Assembly (NCBI GenBank): GCA_044226535.1
Contig: JBGAGT010000011.1
Span: 1-64,000, forward strand
Direction: 5' to 3'
Source of the DNA: VBCG01 sp044226535
GTDB lineage: Bacteria > Pseudomonadota > Gammaproteobacteria > Burkholderiales > Casimicrobiaceae
DNA length: 64,000 bases
Shown here: positions 41,420 to 51,629 of the stretch, one piece after another
How positions within the stretch are numbered: the first letter of the stretch is position 1
How the letters are laid out: each line of letters starts with the position of its first letter
Made by a program: the position numbers and the translations under genes
Notes under the pieces: generated by a model
Told to the model about the DNA's origin: nothing
Databases searched by the model: none
What the model saw: only the letters and a program-made list of their open reading frames with translations

Positions 41420-42688
41420 ATGAACCGCGCGCTCTACTCGCTCGCCTGGCGCGCCCTGCTTCCCCTCGCGCCGCTGCGCCTCGCCTGGCGCGCGCGGCGC
41501 GAGCCCGGCTACACCGAGGCGATCGGCGAGCGCTATGCGCGCTACGCGCGGCGCGACGGCGCCGACCCGCCCGGCGCGATCTGGGTGCATGCCGTGTCGG
41601 CGGGCGAGACGCGCGCCGCCGCGCCGCTGGTCGAGCGCATCCTCGCCGAGCGGCCCGGCGTGCCCGTGCTGCTGACCTCGATGACCGCCACCGGCCGCGC
41701 CGCCGCGCGCACGCTGTTCGGCGAGCGCGTGCGCACCGCGTGGTTGCCCTACGACACGCCTGGCGCGGTTTCGCGCTTCCTCGCGCATTTCGCGCCGCGC
41801 GCCGGCATCGTCATGGAGACGGAGGTGTGGCCGAACCTGGTCGAGGGTTGCCGCGCCGCGGGCGTGCCGTTGCTGCTGGTCAACGCGCGCCTTTCGGCGC
41901 GCTCGGCCGCGGGCTACGCGAGGCTCGGCGACCTCGCGCACGACGCGTTCGCAGGCTTCGCCGGCGTGGCCGCGCAGGCGGCCGACGACGCGCAGCGCCT
42001 CGCCGCGCTCGGCGTGCGCGAGCCCGCCGTGCTCGGCAACGTGAAGTTCGACGTCGGCGTCGGCGAGGCACAGCGCGCGCTCGCCGCCACGCTGCGCGCG
42101 CGCTTCGGCGCCGCGCGGCCGGTGTTCGTCGCGGCGTCGACGCGCGAGGGCGAGGAGGCCCTGCTGCTCGACGCGCTCGCCGCGCACCCGTTGCCACGCG
42201 GCGCGCTGACGGTGATCGTGCCGCGCCATCCCCAGCGCTTCGACGACGTCGCGGCGCTGCTCGACCGCAGGGGCCTCGCCTGGCAGCGGCGCAGCGACGA
42301 GCGGGCGCTGCCCGCATCGACGGCGTACCTGCTCGGCGACTCGATGGGCGAGCTCGCGGCCTATTACGGCGCCGCGGACGTGGCCTTCGTCGGCGGCAGC
42401 CTGCTGCGGCTGGGGGGACAGAACCTGGTCGAGCCGATCGCGCAGGGCATCCCCACGCTGGTAGGGCCGCATACCTTCAACTTCGCGGCGATCGCCGAGC
42501 AGGCGGTGGCGGCGGGCGCCGCGCTGCGCGTCGCCGATGCCGGCGCGCTGGTGGCCGAGGTCGCGCGCCTCATCGACGACGGCGAGGCGCGCGAGGCGAT
42601 GCGCGAGCGTGCGCTGGCCTTCCACGCCGCGCACCGCGGCGCGGTCGACCGCCTGTGGCACTGGCTGGAGCGCTGGCTGCCCGCATGA
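41420..42688 (+). CDS. waaA: 3-deoxy-D-manno-octulosonic acid transferase
   Basis: Transfers Kdo to lipid IVA at the inner membrane. 422 residues with an N-terminal hydrophobic anchor (LYSLAWRALLPLAPLRLAW), IWVHAVSAGETRAAAPL, GIVMETEVWPNLVE with the essential Glu, FVAASTREGEE and the C-terminal GQNLVEPIAQG. A REP starts 2 bp after the stop. Together with KdoO it implies a Ko- or Kdo-containing inner core. Confidence 0.96.
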   Translation: MNRALYSLAWRALLPLAPLRLAWRARREPGYTEAIGERYARYARRDGADPPGAIWVHAVSAGETRAAAPLVERILAERPGVPVLLTSMTATGRAAARTLFGERVRTAWLPYDTPGAVSRFLAHFAPRAGIVMETEVWPNLVEGCRAAGVPLLLVNARLSARSAAGYARLGDLAHDAFAGFAGVAAQAADDAQRLAALGVREPAVLGNVKFDVGVGEAQRALAATLRARFGAARPVFVAASTREGEEALLLDALAAHPLPRGALTVIVPRHPQRFDDVAALLDRRGLAWQRRSDERALPASTAYLLGDSMGELAAYYGAADVAFVGGSLLRLGGQNLVEPIAQGIPTLVGPHTFNFAAIAEQAVAAGAALRVADAGALVAEVARLIDDGEAREAMRERALAFHAAHRGAVDRLWHWLERWLPA

Positions 42689-42690
42689 GT

Positions 42691-42716
42691 GTCATCCCCG
42701 CGCAAGCGGGGACCCA
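42691..42716 (+). repeat. REP palindrome opening the 42.8-kb island
   Basis: GTCATCCCCGCGCAAGCGGG then GACCCA. It faces the reversed copy at 42948. The island of 287 bp lies between the convergent waaA and tolC-like genes and contains E3. Confidence 0.88.
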
Positions 42717-42774
42717 TGCCCCGCCATCACGGGCAGCCCACGGGCAACGGTATCGCCGGAAGCCGCAAAGCTTG

Positions 42775-42889
42775 CGTCGTGCGTTGACATCGGCGCGGCG
42801 GACGCCGGGGGCTCGGCCCCGAGCGGGTTCATCGCGAAGGCCGAGCCCCCGGTGGCCGTCGCACGTTTCGCCGAGGGCAATGCACGACG
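42775..42889 (-). repeat. Structured palindromic element, copy E3
   Basis: CCGGGGGCTCGGCC (42805-42818) pairs exactly over 14 bp with 42839-42852. The minus-strand loop contains TTCGCGATGAACCCGCTCGG. Outer arms CGTCGTGCG and GCACGACG pair. Relative to E1 and E2 the inner stem reads GCTCGG in place of AATCGG, with the matching change on the other arm. The flanks (GGGCAGCCCA at 42731 through to 42973) match E2. Confidence 0.9.
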
Positions 42890-42947
42890 CATGTTTGCGC
42901 GGATGCCGCACGACCGCTGGATCCCAGCTGCCGCGGGGATGGCCGGG

Positions 42948-42973
42948 TGGGTCCCCGCTTGCGCGGGGATGAC
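42948..42973 (-). repeat. REP palindrome closing the 42.8-kb island
   Basis: TGGGTCCCCGCTTGCGCGGG then GATGAC. A decayed partial copy precedes it at about 42918-42942. It ends 3 bp before the stop codon of the tolC-like gene. Confidence 0.88.
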
Positions 42974-42975
42974 GG

Positions 42976-44313
42976 CTAGCCGCGCAGGCGGCGGTTGAGG
43001 TCGACGATGTCCTGCTCCGTCAGCGAACCCACGGCCGCCTTGAGCCTCAGCACCGACAGCAGGTAGTTGAAATAGGCCTGCGCCAGGTCGCGGCGCGTGG
43101 TGAACACGTTCTGCTGCGTGTTCAGCACGTCGAGGTTGGTGCGCACGCCGACCTCCTGCCCGACGCGGTTCGACTCGTAGGCGACCTCGGCCGAGCGCAC
43201 GGCCTGCTGGTTGGCCTGGATCGAGGCCACCGAGCTTTGCACGCCCGAGTAGCCCGTCTGCGCGTTGAACAGCGCGTTGCGCCGCGCGGCCTCGAGCGAT
43301 TGCCGGGCATTGTCCTGCAGCGCGATCGCCTCGCGCACCTTCGAGTTCACGTAGCCGCCCTGGTACAGCGGGACGTTCACCGCGATGCCGATCTGCCCCG
43401 AGCGGTAGTTGTAGTTGTTGTCGAAGCTCGACGAGCCGCTGCCGAGCGTCCCGCCGTAGCTCGCGACGAGGTCGACGGTGGGCAGGTGGCCGGCGCGCTG
43501 GCGGTCGACCTCGAGGGTCGCGATCGACAGCGTCGACTGCGCGACGTGGATGGCGAGGTTGTCGACGAGCGCGCGATCGTTCCAGTATTGCGGATTGGCG
43601 GGCTCGGGCGGCTGCGGCGTGAAGCCCTGCGACAGCTTGGCGAGCGTGCCGGGCGCGCGGTTGATGATGGCGCGCAGCGCGGCGACCTTGTTGTCGTAGT
43701 CGTTGCGCGTCGAGATCTCGGTCGCGACGATCTGGTCGTACTTGGCCTGCGCTTCGTTGGTGTCGGTGATGGTGGCGGTGCCGACCTCGAAGTTGCGCTT
43801 GGCCTGCGCGAGCTGCTCGGAGATCGCCGCCTTCTGCGCCACCACCAGCTCGATGTTGTACTCGGCGAGCAGCACGTCGAAATACGCCACCGTGACGCGC
43901 AGCATCAGGTCCTGCTGCGTGGTCGCGAGCACGTAGTCGGCCTGCTGCAGCTGCTCGAGCGCCTGGTCGTAGAGCACGACGTTGCCGGCACGGAAGATGG
44001 GCTGCGCCGCCGACACCGTCAGCGAGCCCGCCTCGTATCCGCGGCCGACGCCCGCGTCGGGCACGCCGCTGACGTGCTGGTCGAAGCGGTTGACGTTGGC
44101 CGCGCCGGTGGCGTAGACGTTCGGCAGCAGGCCCGAGCGCGCCTGGGGCAGCCTCTCCTGCGTCGCCTGCCAGACGGCGCGCGCCGAGGCGAGCGCGGGA
44201 TCGTTCTGCTGCGCGTCATGGTAGATCTGCAGCAGGTCGTCGGCGCGCGCGGCGGTGCCGCAGGTCGCGGCGACTGCGACGGCGAGGGCGAGGACGGCAA
44301 AGGACGGTTTCAT
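42976..44313 (-). CDS. tolC: TolC-family outer membrane efflux/secretion channel
   Basis: 445 residues with a signal peptide (first about 24 residues, ending TAARAD). It starts DLLQIYHDAQQNDPALASAR, the TolC hallmark, and has the two internally repeated helical halves (QPIFRAGN and NVPLYQGGYVNSKVREA). The C-terminus is TNLDVLNTQQNVFTTRRDLAQ and LKAAVGSLTEQDI. It forms the trimeric exit duct for tripartite pumps; the RND pump and adaptor 1.2 kb away are likely partners. Downstream of the rhodanese gene on the same strand. Confidence 0.93.
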   Translation of the reverse strand: MKPSFAVLALAVAVAATCGTAARADDLLQIYHDAQQNDPALASARAVWQATQERLPQARSGLLPNVYATGAANVNRFDQHVSGVPDAGVGRGYEAGSLTVSAAQPIFRAGNVVLYDQALEQLQQADYVLATTQQDLMLRVTVAYFDVLLAEYNIELVVAQKAAISEQLAQAKRNFEVGTATITDTNEAQAKYDQIVATEISTRNDYDNKVAALRAIINRAPGTLAKLSQGFTPQPPEPANPQYWNDRALVDNLAIHVAQSTLSIATLEVDRQRAGHLPTVDLVASYGGTLGSGSSSFDNNYNYRSGQIGIAVNVPLYQGGYVNSKVREAIALQDNARQSLEAARRNALFNAQTGYSGVQSSVASIQANQQAVRSAEVAYESNRVGQEVGVRTNLDVLNTQQNVFTTRRDLAQAYFNYLLSVLRLKAAVGSLTEQDIVDLNRRLRG

Positions 44314-44378
44314 CGGGAGTGTCCGGTGCTTGGGGCCCCGCCGCGCCGGGATGCGCGGCAGGCCGGTTGTTCGGTAGC

Positions 44379-44702
44379 TCAGTAGCGGCGCATGCCGGGG
44401 TCGACGCTGCGCGCCCAGGCATCGACGCCGCCTTCGAGGTTGTGCGCGCGGAAGCCCTGCTGCCCGAGCCAGGCTGCCGCCGCGGCGCTGCGCTGCCCGC
44501 TGTGGCAGACGATCACCAGGTCGCGCTCGCGCGGCAGCTCGTCGAGGCGCCGCGGAAGCGCGCCGAGCGGCAGGGACAGCGAGCCGTCGATCATGCAGAT
44601 CGCGCGCTCCCAGTCCTCGCGCACGTCGACCAGGACCGGTGGCGTGCGCGCCCCGTCGGACCGCCACGCCTCGACGGCCTCGGGCGTCAGTCGCGAGATC
44701 AA
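44379..44702 (-). CDS. Single-domain rhodanese-like protein
   Basis: 107 residues. VLVDVREDWERA, an active-site loop VCHSGQRSAAAAAWL with the catalytic Cys, and a C-terminal LEGGVDAWARSVDP. Sulphurtransferase activity is probable; the acceptor is unknown. A TTG at 44702 that overlaps the pcm stop (TTGA) gives the expected domain length and no other start fits. The position between pcm and tolC is conserved in betaproteobacteria. Confidence 0.85.
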   Translation of the reverse strand: MISRLTPEAVEAWRSDGARTPPVLVDVREDWERAICMIDGSLSLPLGALPRRLDELPRERDLVIVCHSGQRSAAAAAWLGQQGFRAHNLEGGVDAWARSVDPGMRRY

Positions 44703-45349
44703 AACACGAACCGCGAGGGTGCCGGCGAATGCGCGAGCGGCTTGACGCTGGTCTCGAACAGCGTCCGCACCGTGCGCGCGCCCGGCGCCGTCCAGCGCAC
44801 CACCTGCGCGGTCATCGCCGGCGCGTCGCCGACGATGGCGAAGATGCGCCCGCCGGGGTTGAGCTGGGCGAACCACGCCTCGTCGAGCAGCGGCGTCGAT
44901 CCGGTGAGCACGATGGCGTCGTAGGTGTCGCGGCCGAAACCGCGCGCGCCGTCGCCGACCTCGACCGTGACGTCGCCGAAGCCCTGCGCGGCGAGCCGCG
45001 CACGCGCCGACGACGCAAGCGCCGCGTCGATCTCGACGCTGGTGACGAAGCTGCCGCGGCTGCGCAGGAGCGCAGTGAAGTAGCCGCTGCCGGTGCCGAT
45101 CTCCAGCACGCTCTCGCCGGCACGCAGGCCCAGGTCCTGCAGCACGCGCGCCTCGACCTTGGGCGTCCACATGGCGTAGCCGTTGCCCAGCGGGACCTCG
45201 ATGTCGGCGAACGCGAGGTCGCGGTATTCCGCCGGCACGAAGTCCTCGCGCCGCACCTTGAACAGGAGGTCGAGGACATCGGTATCGAGCACGTCCCACG
45301 GCCGGATCTGCTGCTCGACCATGTTGAAGCGCGCCTTGTCGTAATTCAT
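44699..45349 (-). CDS. pcm: Protein-L-isoaspartate O-methyltransferase family protein
   Basis: 216 residues. NMVEQQIRPWDVLD, the PIMT block GNGYAMWTPKVEARVLQDLG, and the SAM motif VLEIGTGSGYFTALL. It lacks the canonical GxxISQP wording (here YAMWTP), as in the short variant common beside tolC, so repair activity on isoaspartyl residues should not be assumed. First gene of pcm-rhodanese-tolC, with a clear promoter and a palindromic operator-like site upstream. Confidence 0.85.
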   Translation of the reverse strand: MNYDKARFNMVEQQIRPWDVLDTDVLDLLFKVRREDFVPAEYRDLAFADIEVPLGNGYAMWTPKVEARVLQDLGLRAGESVLEIGTGSGYFTALLRSRGSFVTSVEIDAALASSARARLAAQGFGDVTVEVGDGARGFGRDTYDAIVLTGSTPLLDEAWFAQLNPGGRIFAIVGDAPAMTAQVVRWTAPGARTVRTLFETSVKPLAHSPAPSRFVF

Positions 45350-45373
45350 GTCGGTCCGTTACCCACCCGCGCT

Positions 45374-45390
45374 AATGACCGCGGGTCATT
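45374..45390. promoter_or_regulatory. Operator-like perfect inverted repeat at the pcm promoter
   Basis: AATGACC, GCG, GGTCATT: seven-bp perfect arms with a 3-nt centre, immediately downstream of the pcm -10 box, where a bound repressor would block initiation. No regulator gene lies adjacent, so the binding protein is unknown. Confidence 0.55.
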
Positions 45391-45391
45391 T

Positions 45392-45420
45392 ATTATCGCC
45401 GCGCTATTATCGCGCGTCAA
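45392..45420 (-). promoter_or_regulatory. Sigma-70 promoter of pcm-rhodanese-tolC
   Basis: On the minus strand: TTGACG (45420-45415), a 17-bp spacer, and GATAAT (45397-45392), about 43 bp before the pcm start. Five of six consensus bases in each hexamer. Confidence 0.7.
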
Positions 45421-45479
45421 CGCGAGCGAGGCACCGAAGGGCTTCGCACGCGGCCCGCGAGCCCATCCGCCGGCCCGGC

Positions 45480-48400
45480 TCAATCCGCGGCCGGCGCTGC
45501 TGCGCGGGCCGCTTCGCCGGCGGGTCCCGCCGCGGCTGCCGCGTTCTCCAGCCGGCGTGCACGCCGCGCCTTGCGGCGCTCGGCGAACCCGTCGAGGTAC
45601 GAGTAGAGCACCGGCACGACCACCAGCGTGAGCAGCGTCGAGGTGACGACGCCGCCGATGATCGCGCGGCCCATCGGCGCCTGCGTCTCGCCGCCCTCGC
45701 CGAGCCCCAGCGCCAGCGGCAGCATGCCGCCGATCATCGCCGCGGTCGTCATCAGGATCGGGCGAAGGCGCACCTGCCCCGCCTCCATCAGCGCATCGCC
45801 GATGGCGGCGCCGCCGCGCCGCGCGCGGTTGGCGAAGTCGACCAGCAGGATCGCGTTCTTGGTGACCAGCCCCATCAGCATGATGAAGCCGATCATCGAG
45901 AAGATGTTGAGCGTGGTGCGGGTGAGCAGCAGCGCGAGGAACACGCCGATCAGCGAGAACGGCAGCGAGGCCATGATCGCCAGGGGCTGGGTGAAGCTCG
46001 CGAACTGCGAGGCGAGGATCAGGTAGATGAAGATCACCGCGAGGCCCAGCGCCGCCAGCGCGGCGCTGAACGCATCGGCCATGTCCTGCTGCTGCCCGCT
46101 GATCGAGAAGCGGTAGCCGGGCGGCAGCACGGTGGCCTTGACGATCTTGTCGACGTCGCTGCCGACGTCGCCCGAGGGCCGCCCCTGCACGTTGGCGTAG
46201 AGCGCGACGCGGCGCTGCAGCCCCTCGCGCTTGATGATCTGCGGGCTGGTCGTCTCGACGATCTCGGCCACCTGGCGCAGCGGCACCATGCGCTGCTCGC
46301 CGTTGGGTCCCGTCTTGTTGGTGCTGATGTAGAGGTTGGCGAGCTGCGCGGCGAGCTCGCGGCGGTTGCGCGCGAGCTGCACGTTGACCTCGTAGTTCTG
46401 GCCGTCGGGCCCGAGCCAGTAGCTCACCGTGTCGCCGGCGATCAGCGGGCGCAGCGTGGCGCCGACCTGCTGCACGCTGATGCCGAGCTCGGCGGCGACG
46501 TCGTTGTTGACGCGCACCGACAGCGCGGGGTTGGCGGCCTTGTCCGAGGTCTCGAGGTCGGCGATGCCCGGCACCTTGGCGACCTTGTCGCGGAACTCCG
46601 CCATCAGCGACGACAGCGTGCCGGGGTCCGGGCCCAGCATGTTCACCCAGATCGGCCGGTCGAAGCCGAGCGCCAGCTCGATGCCCGCGATCGGCAGGAT
46701 CGCCTCGCGGATCGCGCCCTCGAGTTGCTGCTGCGAGCGCTTGCGCTTCGCGCGGTCGACGAGCTTCAAGTTGACGCGCGCGTAGTTGCGCCCCTCGTCG
46801 GTGCCGACCGTGGTCATCATCAGGTCGATTTCCGGGAACTGCTTCAGCGTCTCCTCGACCTGCCTGGCCTTGGAATTGGTGTACTCGAGGCTCGATCCCA
46901 CCGGCGTGTTGAGGCGCAACGAGGTGAAGCCCTGGTCCTGCTGGGGGACGAACTCGGTGCCGACCAGCGGCACGATGAAGAAGCTCGCGACGAAGGTCAC
47001 CACGGCGATCACCAGCACCTTGATGCGATGCCGCAGCGCCAGCGCGAGCACGCGCGCATAGACGCGGTGCATCCAGTCGATGAAGCGCTCGACCTGACCC
47101 ATCACGCGGCCGAGCCAGGGGATGCGGCGGAAGCGGCCCTCGGGCGGGTCGTGCCACACCGACGAGAGCATGGGGTCGAGCGTGAAGCTCACGAACAGGC
47201 TCACCAGCACCGCGACCGCCACGGTCACGCCGAACTGGAAGAAGAAGCGGCCGACGATGCCGTGCATGAAGGCGATGGGCACGAACACGGCGACGATGGC
47301 GAACGTCGTGGCCATCACCGCCAGGCCGATCTCCTGCGTCCCTTCGAGCGCGGCGTCGCGGTGGCTCTTGCCCATCGCCAGGTGGCGCACGATGTTCTCG
47401 CGCACCACGATGGCGTCGTCGATCAGGAGGCCGATGCAAAGCGACAGCGCCATCAGCGTGAGGAAGTTGAGCGAGAAGCCGAAGCCGTTGATGGCGATGA
47501 AGGTGGCGATGACGCTGATCGGCAGCGTGAGCCCGGTGATGATGGTGCTGCGCCAGCTGTGCAGGAACAGGAACACGATCAGCACGGTGAGGAGGCCGCC
47601 CTCGACGATGGTCTGCTTGACGCGGTTGACGCTGCGCTCGACCTGCTCGGCGCTGTTGTTGACCACGCGCAGCTCGACGTCCGACGGGACGCGCTTCTTC
47701 AGCGCATCGACCGCGCGCAGCACCTCGCGGCCGGTCTCGACGATGTTGGCGTCCTGCGACTTGAGCAGGTCGATGGTGATCGCCGGGCGCCCGTTGATCC
47801 GCGCGATCGACTGCTCCTCCTTCTCGCCGTCGATGACGTCGGCGACCTGCGACAGGTAGACCGGCGCCCCGCCCTGCTGGGCGACGATGATCCGCGAGAA
47901 CGCCGCCGGGTCCTTGATCTTGCCGTCGACGCGCACGATCGTCTCGGACGCGCCCTTGGCGAGCCGCCCCGCCGGGACGTCCTGGTTGGCGTTGCGCACC
48001 GCGTTCATGACCTGGTCGACGCCGATGCCCAGCGCGATCAGCGCGGAAGGCTTGACCTGGATGCGGATCTCGCGCGTGACGCTGCCGTTGACGTTGACGC
48101 GCGCCACGCCGGGCACGTTCTCGAGGCCCCGCACGATGGTCTGGTCGGTGAGCGAGGTGAGCTCGCGCAGGCCGGTGGTCGGCGACATCACCGCCAGCGA
48201 CACCACGGGCTGCTGGTTCTCGCTGTCGGCGCGGACGATCAGCGGGTCCTTGACGTCGCGCGGGAACTGCGGCCGCGCCTGCGCGACCTTGTCGCGCACG
48301 TCCTGCATCGCGCGGTTCATGTCGGTGTCGAGCCTGAACTCGACGAACACGCCCGACGAGCCCTCGAGCGAGTTCGAGCGGATGTTCTTCACGCCCGCGA

Positions 48401-48620
48401 CGGTGTTGACCGCGTACTCGATCGGCTTGGTGACGTCGGCCTCCACGGCCTCGGGCGCGGCGCCCGGGTACGCGGTCTGGATGAACACGAACGGCAGGCT
48501 CACGTCGGGCATCTGCTCGACGTGCAGGCGCTGGTACGAGAAAACGCCCAGCACCGCGATCGCCACCATCACCATGGTGGCGAACACCGGTTGCGCGATC
48601 GATGTCCGGGTGATCCACAT
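45480..48620 (-). CDS. RND-family efflux permease (AcrB/MdtB-like)
   Basis: 1046 residues, the full length of a hydrophobe/amphiphile efflux permease. N-terminal WITRTSIAQPVFATMVMVAIAV helix, two large periplasmic loops, and the TM4 proton-relay region LMALSLCIGLLIDDAIVVREN with paired Asp. Also ending motifs GFIMLMGLVTKNAILLVDFAN and RLRPILMTTAAMIGGMLPLA. The Ala-rich C-terminal tail is extra. It lies 15 bp downstream of its adaptor. Substrates cannot be told from sequence. Confidence 0.94.
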   Translation of the reverse strand: MWITRTSIAQPVFATMVMVAIAVLGVFSYQRLHVEQMPDVSLPFVFIQTAYPGAAPEAVEADVTKPIEYAVNTVAGVKNIRSNSLEGSSGVFVEFRLDTDMNRAMQDVRDKVAQARPQFPRDVKDPLIVRADSENQQPVVSLAVMSPTTGLRELTSLTDQTIVRGLENVPGVARVNVNGSVTREIRIQVKPSALIALGIGVDQVMNAVRNANQDVPAGRLAKGASETIVRVDGKIKDPAAFSRIIVAQQGGAPVYLSQVADVIDGEKEEQSIARINGRPAITIDLLKSQDANIVETGREVLRAVDALKKRVPSDVELRVVNNSAEQVERSVNRVKQTIVEGGLLTVLIVFLFLHSWRSTIITGLTLPISVIATFIAINGFGFSLNFLTLMALSLCIGLLIDDAIVVRENIVRHLAMGKSHRDAALEGTQEIGLAVMATTFAIVAVFVPIAFMHGIVGRFFFQFGVTVAVAVLVSLFVSFTLDPMLSSVWHDPPEGRFRRIPWLGRVMGQVERFIDWMHRVYARVLALALRHRIKVLVIAVVTFVASFFIVPLVGTEFVPQQDQGFTSLRLNTPVGSSLEYTNSKARQVEETLKQFPEIDLMMTTVGTDEGRNYARVNLKLVDRAKRKRSQQQLEGAIREAILPIAGIELALGFDRPIWVNMLGPDPGTLSSLMAEFRDKVAKVPGIADLETSDKAANPALSVRVNNDVAAELGISVQQVGATLRPLIAGDTVSYWLGPDGQNYEVNVQLARNRRELAAQLANLYISTNKTGPNGEQRMVPLRQVAEIVETTSPQIIKREGLQRRVALYANVQGRPSGDVGSDVDKIVKATVLPPGYRFSISGQQQDMADAFSAALAALGLAVIFIYLILASQFASFTQPLAIMASLPFSLIGVFLALLLTRTTLNIFSMIGFIMLMGLVTKNAILLVDFANRARRGGAAIGDALMEAGQVRLRPILMTTAAMIGGMLPLALGLGEGGETQAPMGRAIIGGVVTSTLLTLVVVPVLYSYLDGFAERRKARRARRLENAAAAAGPAGEAARAAAPAAD

Positions 48621-48635
48621 GCGCGGGCGCCCCGC

Positions 48636-49805
48636 CTAGCTCGGCCGCGTCTCGGCCGGCGCGAGCGTGGCCTTGACCAGCACCGGCGCGCCTTCCTTCA
48701 GGTTCTCGAAGCGGGTGGCCAGCACCGGCATCGAGGCGGGGAGCGGCGACTTGAGCTCGACGAGGCCGTTCTCCTCGTCGCGACGCCCGACCACCACGAT
48801 GCGCTTGGCGAGCTTGCCGCCGTCGATCGCCCAGACGTAGGTCAGCCCGGCCTCGTTGCGCACTGCCGAGGCGGGCAGCGTGGTCACCGGCGACGACGAC
48901 GCGAGCGCGATGCGCCCGTCGGCGAACATCCCGCCGCGTAGCAACGCGTCGTTGTTCTTCAAGGTCACGTACACCAGGATCGCGCGGGTCCCCGGCTCGG
49001 TGGTGGGGTTGATGCGCTCGATGCGGCCCTCGAAGCGGCGATCGCCGAAGCCCGTCACGCCGAGGTCGACGGCCATGCCGACCTTGAGCTCGGGCACGTC
49101 GGAGGCCGGCACCATCGCCTGCATCTCGAGGTCGGCCAGGTTGACGATGGTGAGCAGCGGCGCGTCGAAGGCGACCTTCTCGCCGGGCTGGACGTGCCGC
49201 TTGGCGACGGTGCCGCTCATCGGCGTGATCACCATCGCATCGCGCAGCGCGATCTGCGCGAGCTTCACCTGCGCCTCGGCCGACTTGACGTTGCCGGCGG
49301 CGACGTTGAACCCCGACTCGGAGCTGTCGAAAGCGTTCTGCGAGATGAACTTCTGGTCGAGCAGCTTGGTGTTCATGGCGCGCGTCTTGGTGGCGAGCGC
49401 GAGCTGGGCGCGAGCGCTCTCCAGCGCACCCTGGCGCTCCGACACCTTGGCATCGAGGTCGGCGGTGTCGAAGCGCGCGACCACCTGGCCCGCGGTGACC
49501 TTCTCGCCTTCGCGCACCGCGATGTCGCGCAGGTCGCCCGAGACCTTCGCCTTGACCACCACCTGGTTCACCGGCTGCAGCGTTCCCGACACCGGCAGCC
49601 AGCGCCCCAGCGGCCTGGCGCTGGCGTAGGCCAGGTCCGCCGCGGTGAATTCCATCGCCTTGGGCGCGGCGCCCGGCGCCCCGGCCGCCGCCGCGCTGCC
49701 CTGCGGCCGCTCGCCGCGCATGGCCACGAACGCCGCCACGGCCCCGACGACGACCAGCACGCCGATGCCGACCAGGACCCCACGCCTCTTGTGCAACCCC
49801 TTCAT
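48636..49805 (-). CDS. RND efflux periplasmic adaptor (membrane fusion protein)
   Basis: 389 residues from the ATG at 49805, preceded by AGGGAG at good spacing. One N-terminal helix (residues about 10-28), a lipoyl half (QVVVKAKVSGDLRDIAVREG), a coiled-coil hairpin (LESARAQLALATKTRAMN), the second lipoyl half (MVITPMSGTVAKRHVQPGEKV) and beta-barrel (VPASDVPELKVGMAV). Connects the permease to an outer membrane channel, plausibly the TolC homologue nearby. The gap upstream (49806-50072) shows no gene. Confidence 0.93.
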   Translation of the reverse strand: MKGLHKRRGVLVGIGVLVVVGAVAAFVAMRGERPQGSAAAAGAPGAAPKAMEFTAADLAYASARPLGRWLPVSGTLQPVNQVVVKAKVSGDLRDIAVREGEKVTAGQVVARFDTADLDAKVSERQGALESARAQLALATKTRAMNTKLLDQKFISQNAFDSSESGFNVAAGNVKSAEAQVKLAQIALRDAMVITPMSGTVAKRHVQPGEKVAFDAPLLTIVNLADLEMQAMVPASDVPELKVGMAVDLGVTGFGDRRFEGRIERINPTTEPGTRAILVYVTLKNNDALLRGGMFADGRIALASSSPVTTLPASAVRNEAGLTYVWAIDGGKLAKRIVVVGRRDEENGLVELKSPLPASMPVLATRFENLKEGAPVLVKATLAPAETRPS

Positions 49806-50072
49806 CCAAGCTCCCTGGAACGATTCTCCGGCCTGCCGCGCCGCTTGTGCACCCTCGCCGGCCGGATACCGGCGCGCGCCCCTGCACCGCTTCGATGCGT
49901 CGGGAGCCCGCCGCGGATTCAGCCGCGATCCTGCCCCCCGGTGCCGGGCAATCCGCCACGCTAGGACGGCAAGGTCCCGCGCGCAATGGCCTTGCGACCG
50001 GGCGCCGCCGGCCGCGATGAACGGGGTTCGCTGGCTGCCCGGCCCCGGCGGCGTGGCCCCCGCCTGCGGCCA

Positions 50073-50101
50073 TTGACAGGCCATGCCCGCAATTCCATAA
50101 T
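50073..50101 (+). promoter_or_regulatory. Strong sigma-70 promoter of livJ
   Basis: Perfect TTGACA (50073-50078), 17-bp spacer, CATAAT (50096-50101), about 108 bp before the livJ start. The long leader (50102-50209) contains GTCCCGATTGCCGGGAC, a short hairpin. Nothing else was recognised in the 404-bp gap. Confidence 0.75.
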
Positions 50102-50209
50102 TTTATGTTAGTCCCGATTGCCGGGACCCGATCGAGCGCACAGGGCGGCCTGCGAGGCCGCGAGGCGCGGCGCGTGCCCGGCCCAACCCAACTCCCCGGA
50201 GAGTCCCGA

Positions 50210-51505
<1,296 letters not shown>

Positions 51506-51545
51506 GCCGGCGCGGCCGGGCAAGCCGGCCGCGCATCCGCTGCAT

Positions 51546-51580
51546 GAACAAGGGCGCCCCTCGGGGCGCCCTTGTTCTTT
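51546..51580 (+). terminator. Intrinsic terminator after livJ
   Basis: Fifteen-bp perfect stem: GAACAAGGGCGCCCC (51546-51560) and GGGGCGCCCTTGTTC (51563-51577), followed by TTT. It lies 41 bp after the livJ stop and would separate high-level livJ expression from livHMGF. Confidence 0.88.
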
Positions 51581-51629
51581 CCGGCGACGGCTGTCGCGCG
51601 GGCCGATGCCCCCGCGGCCGCATGTGGGG

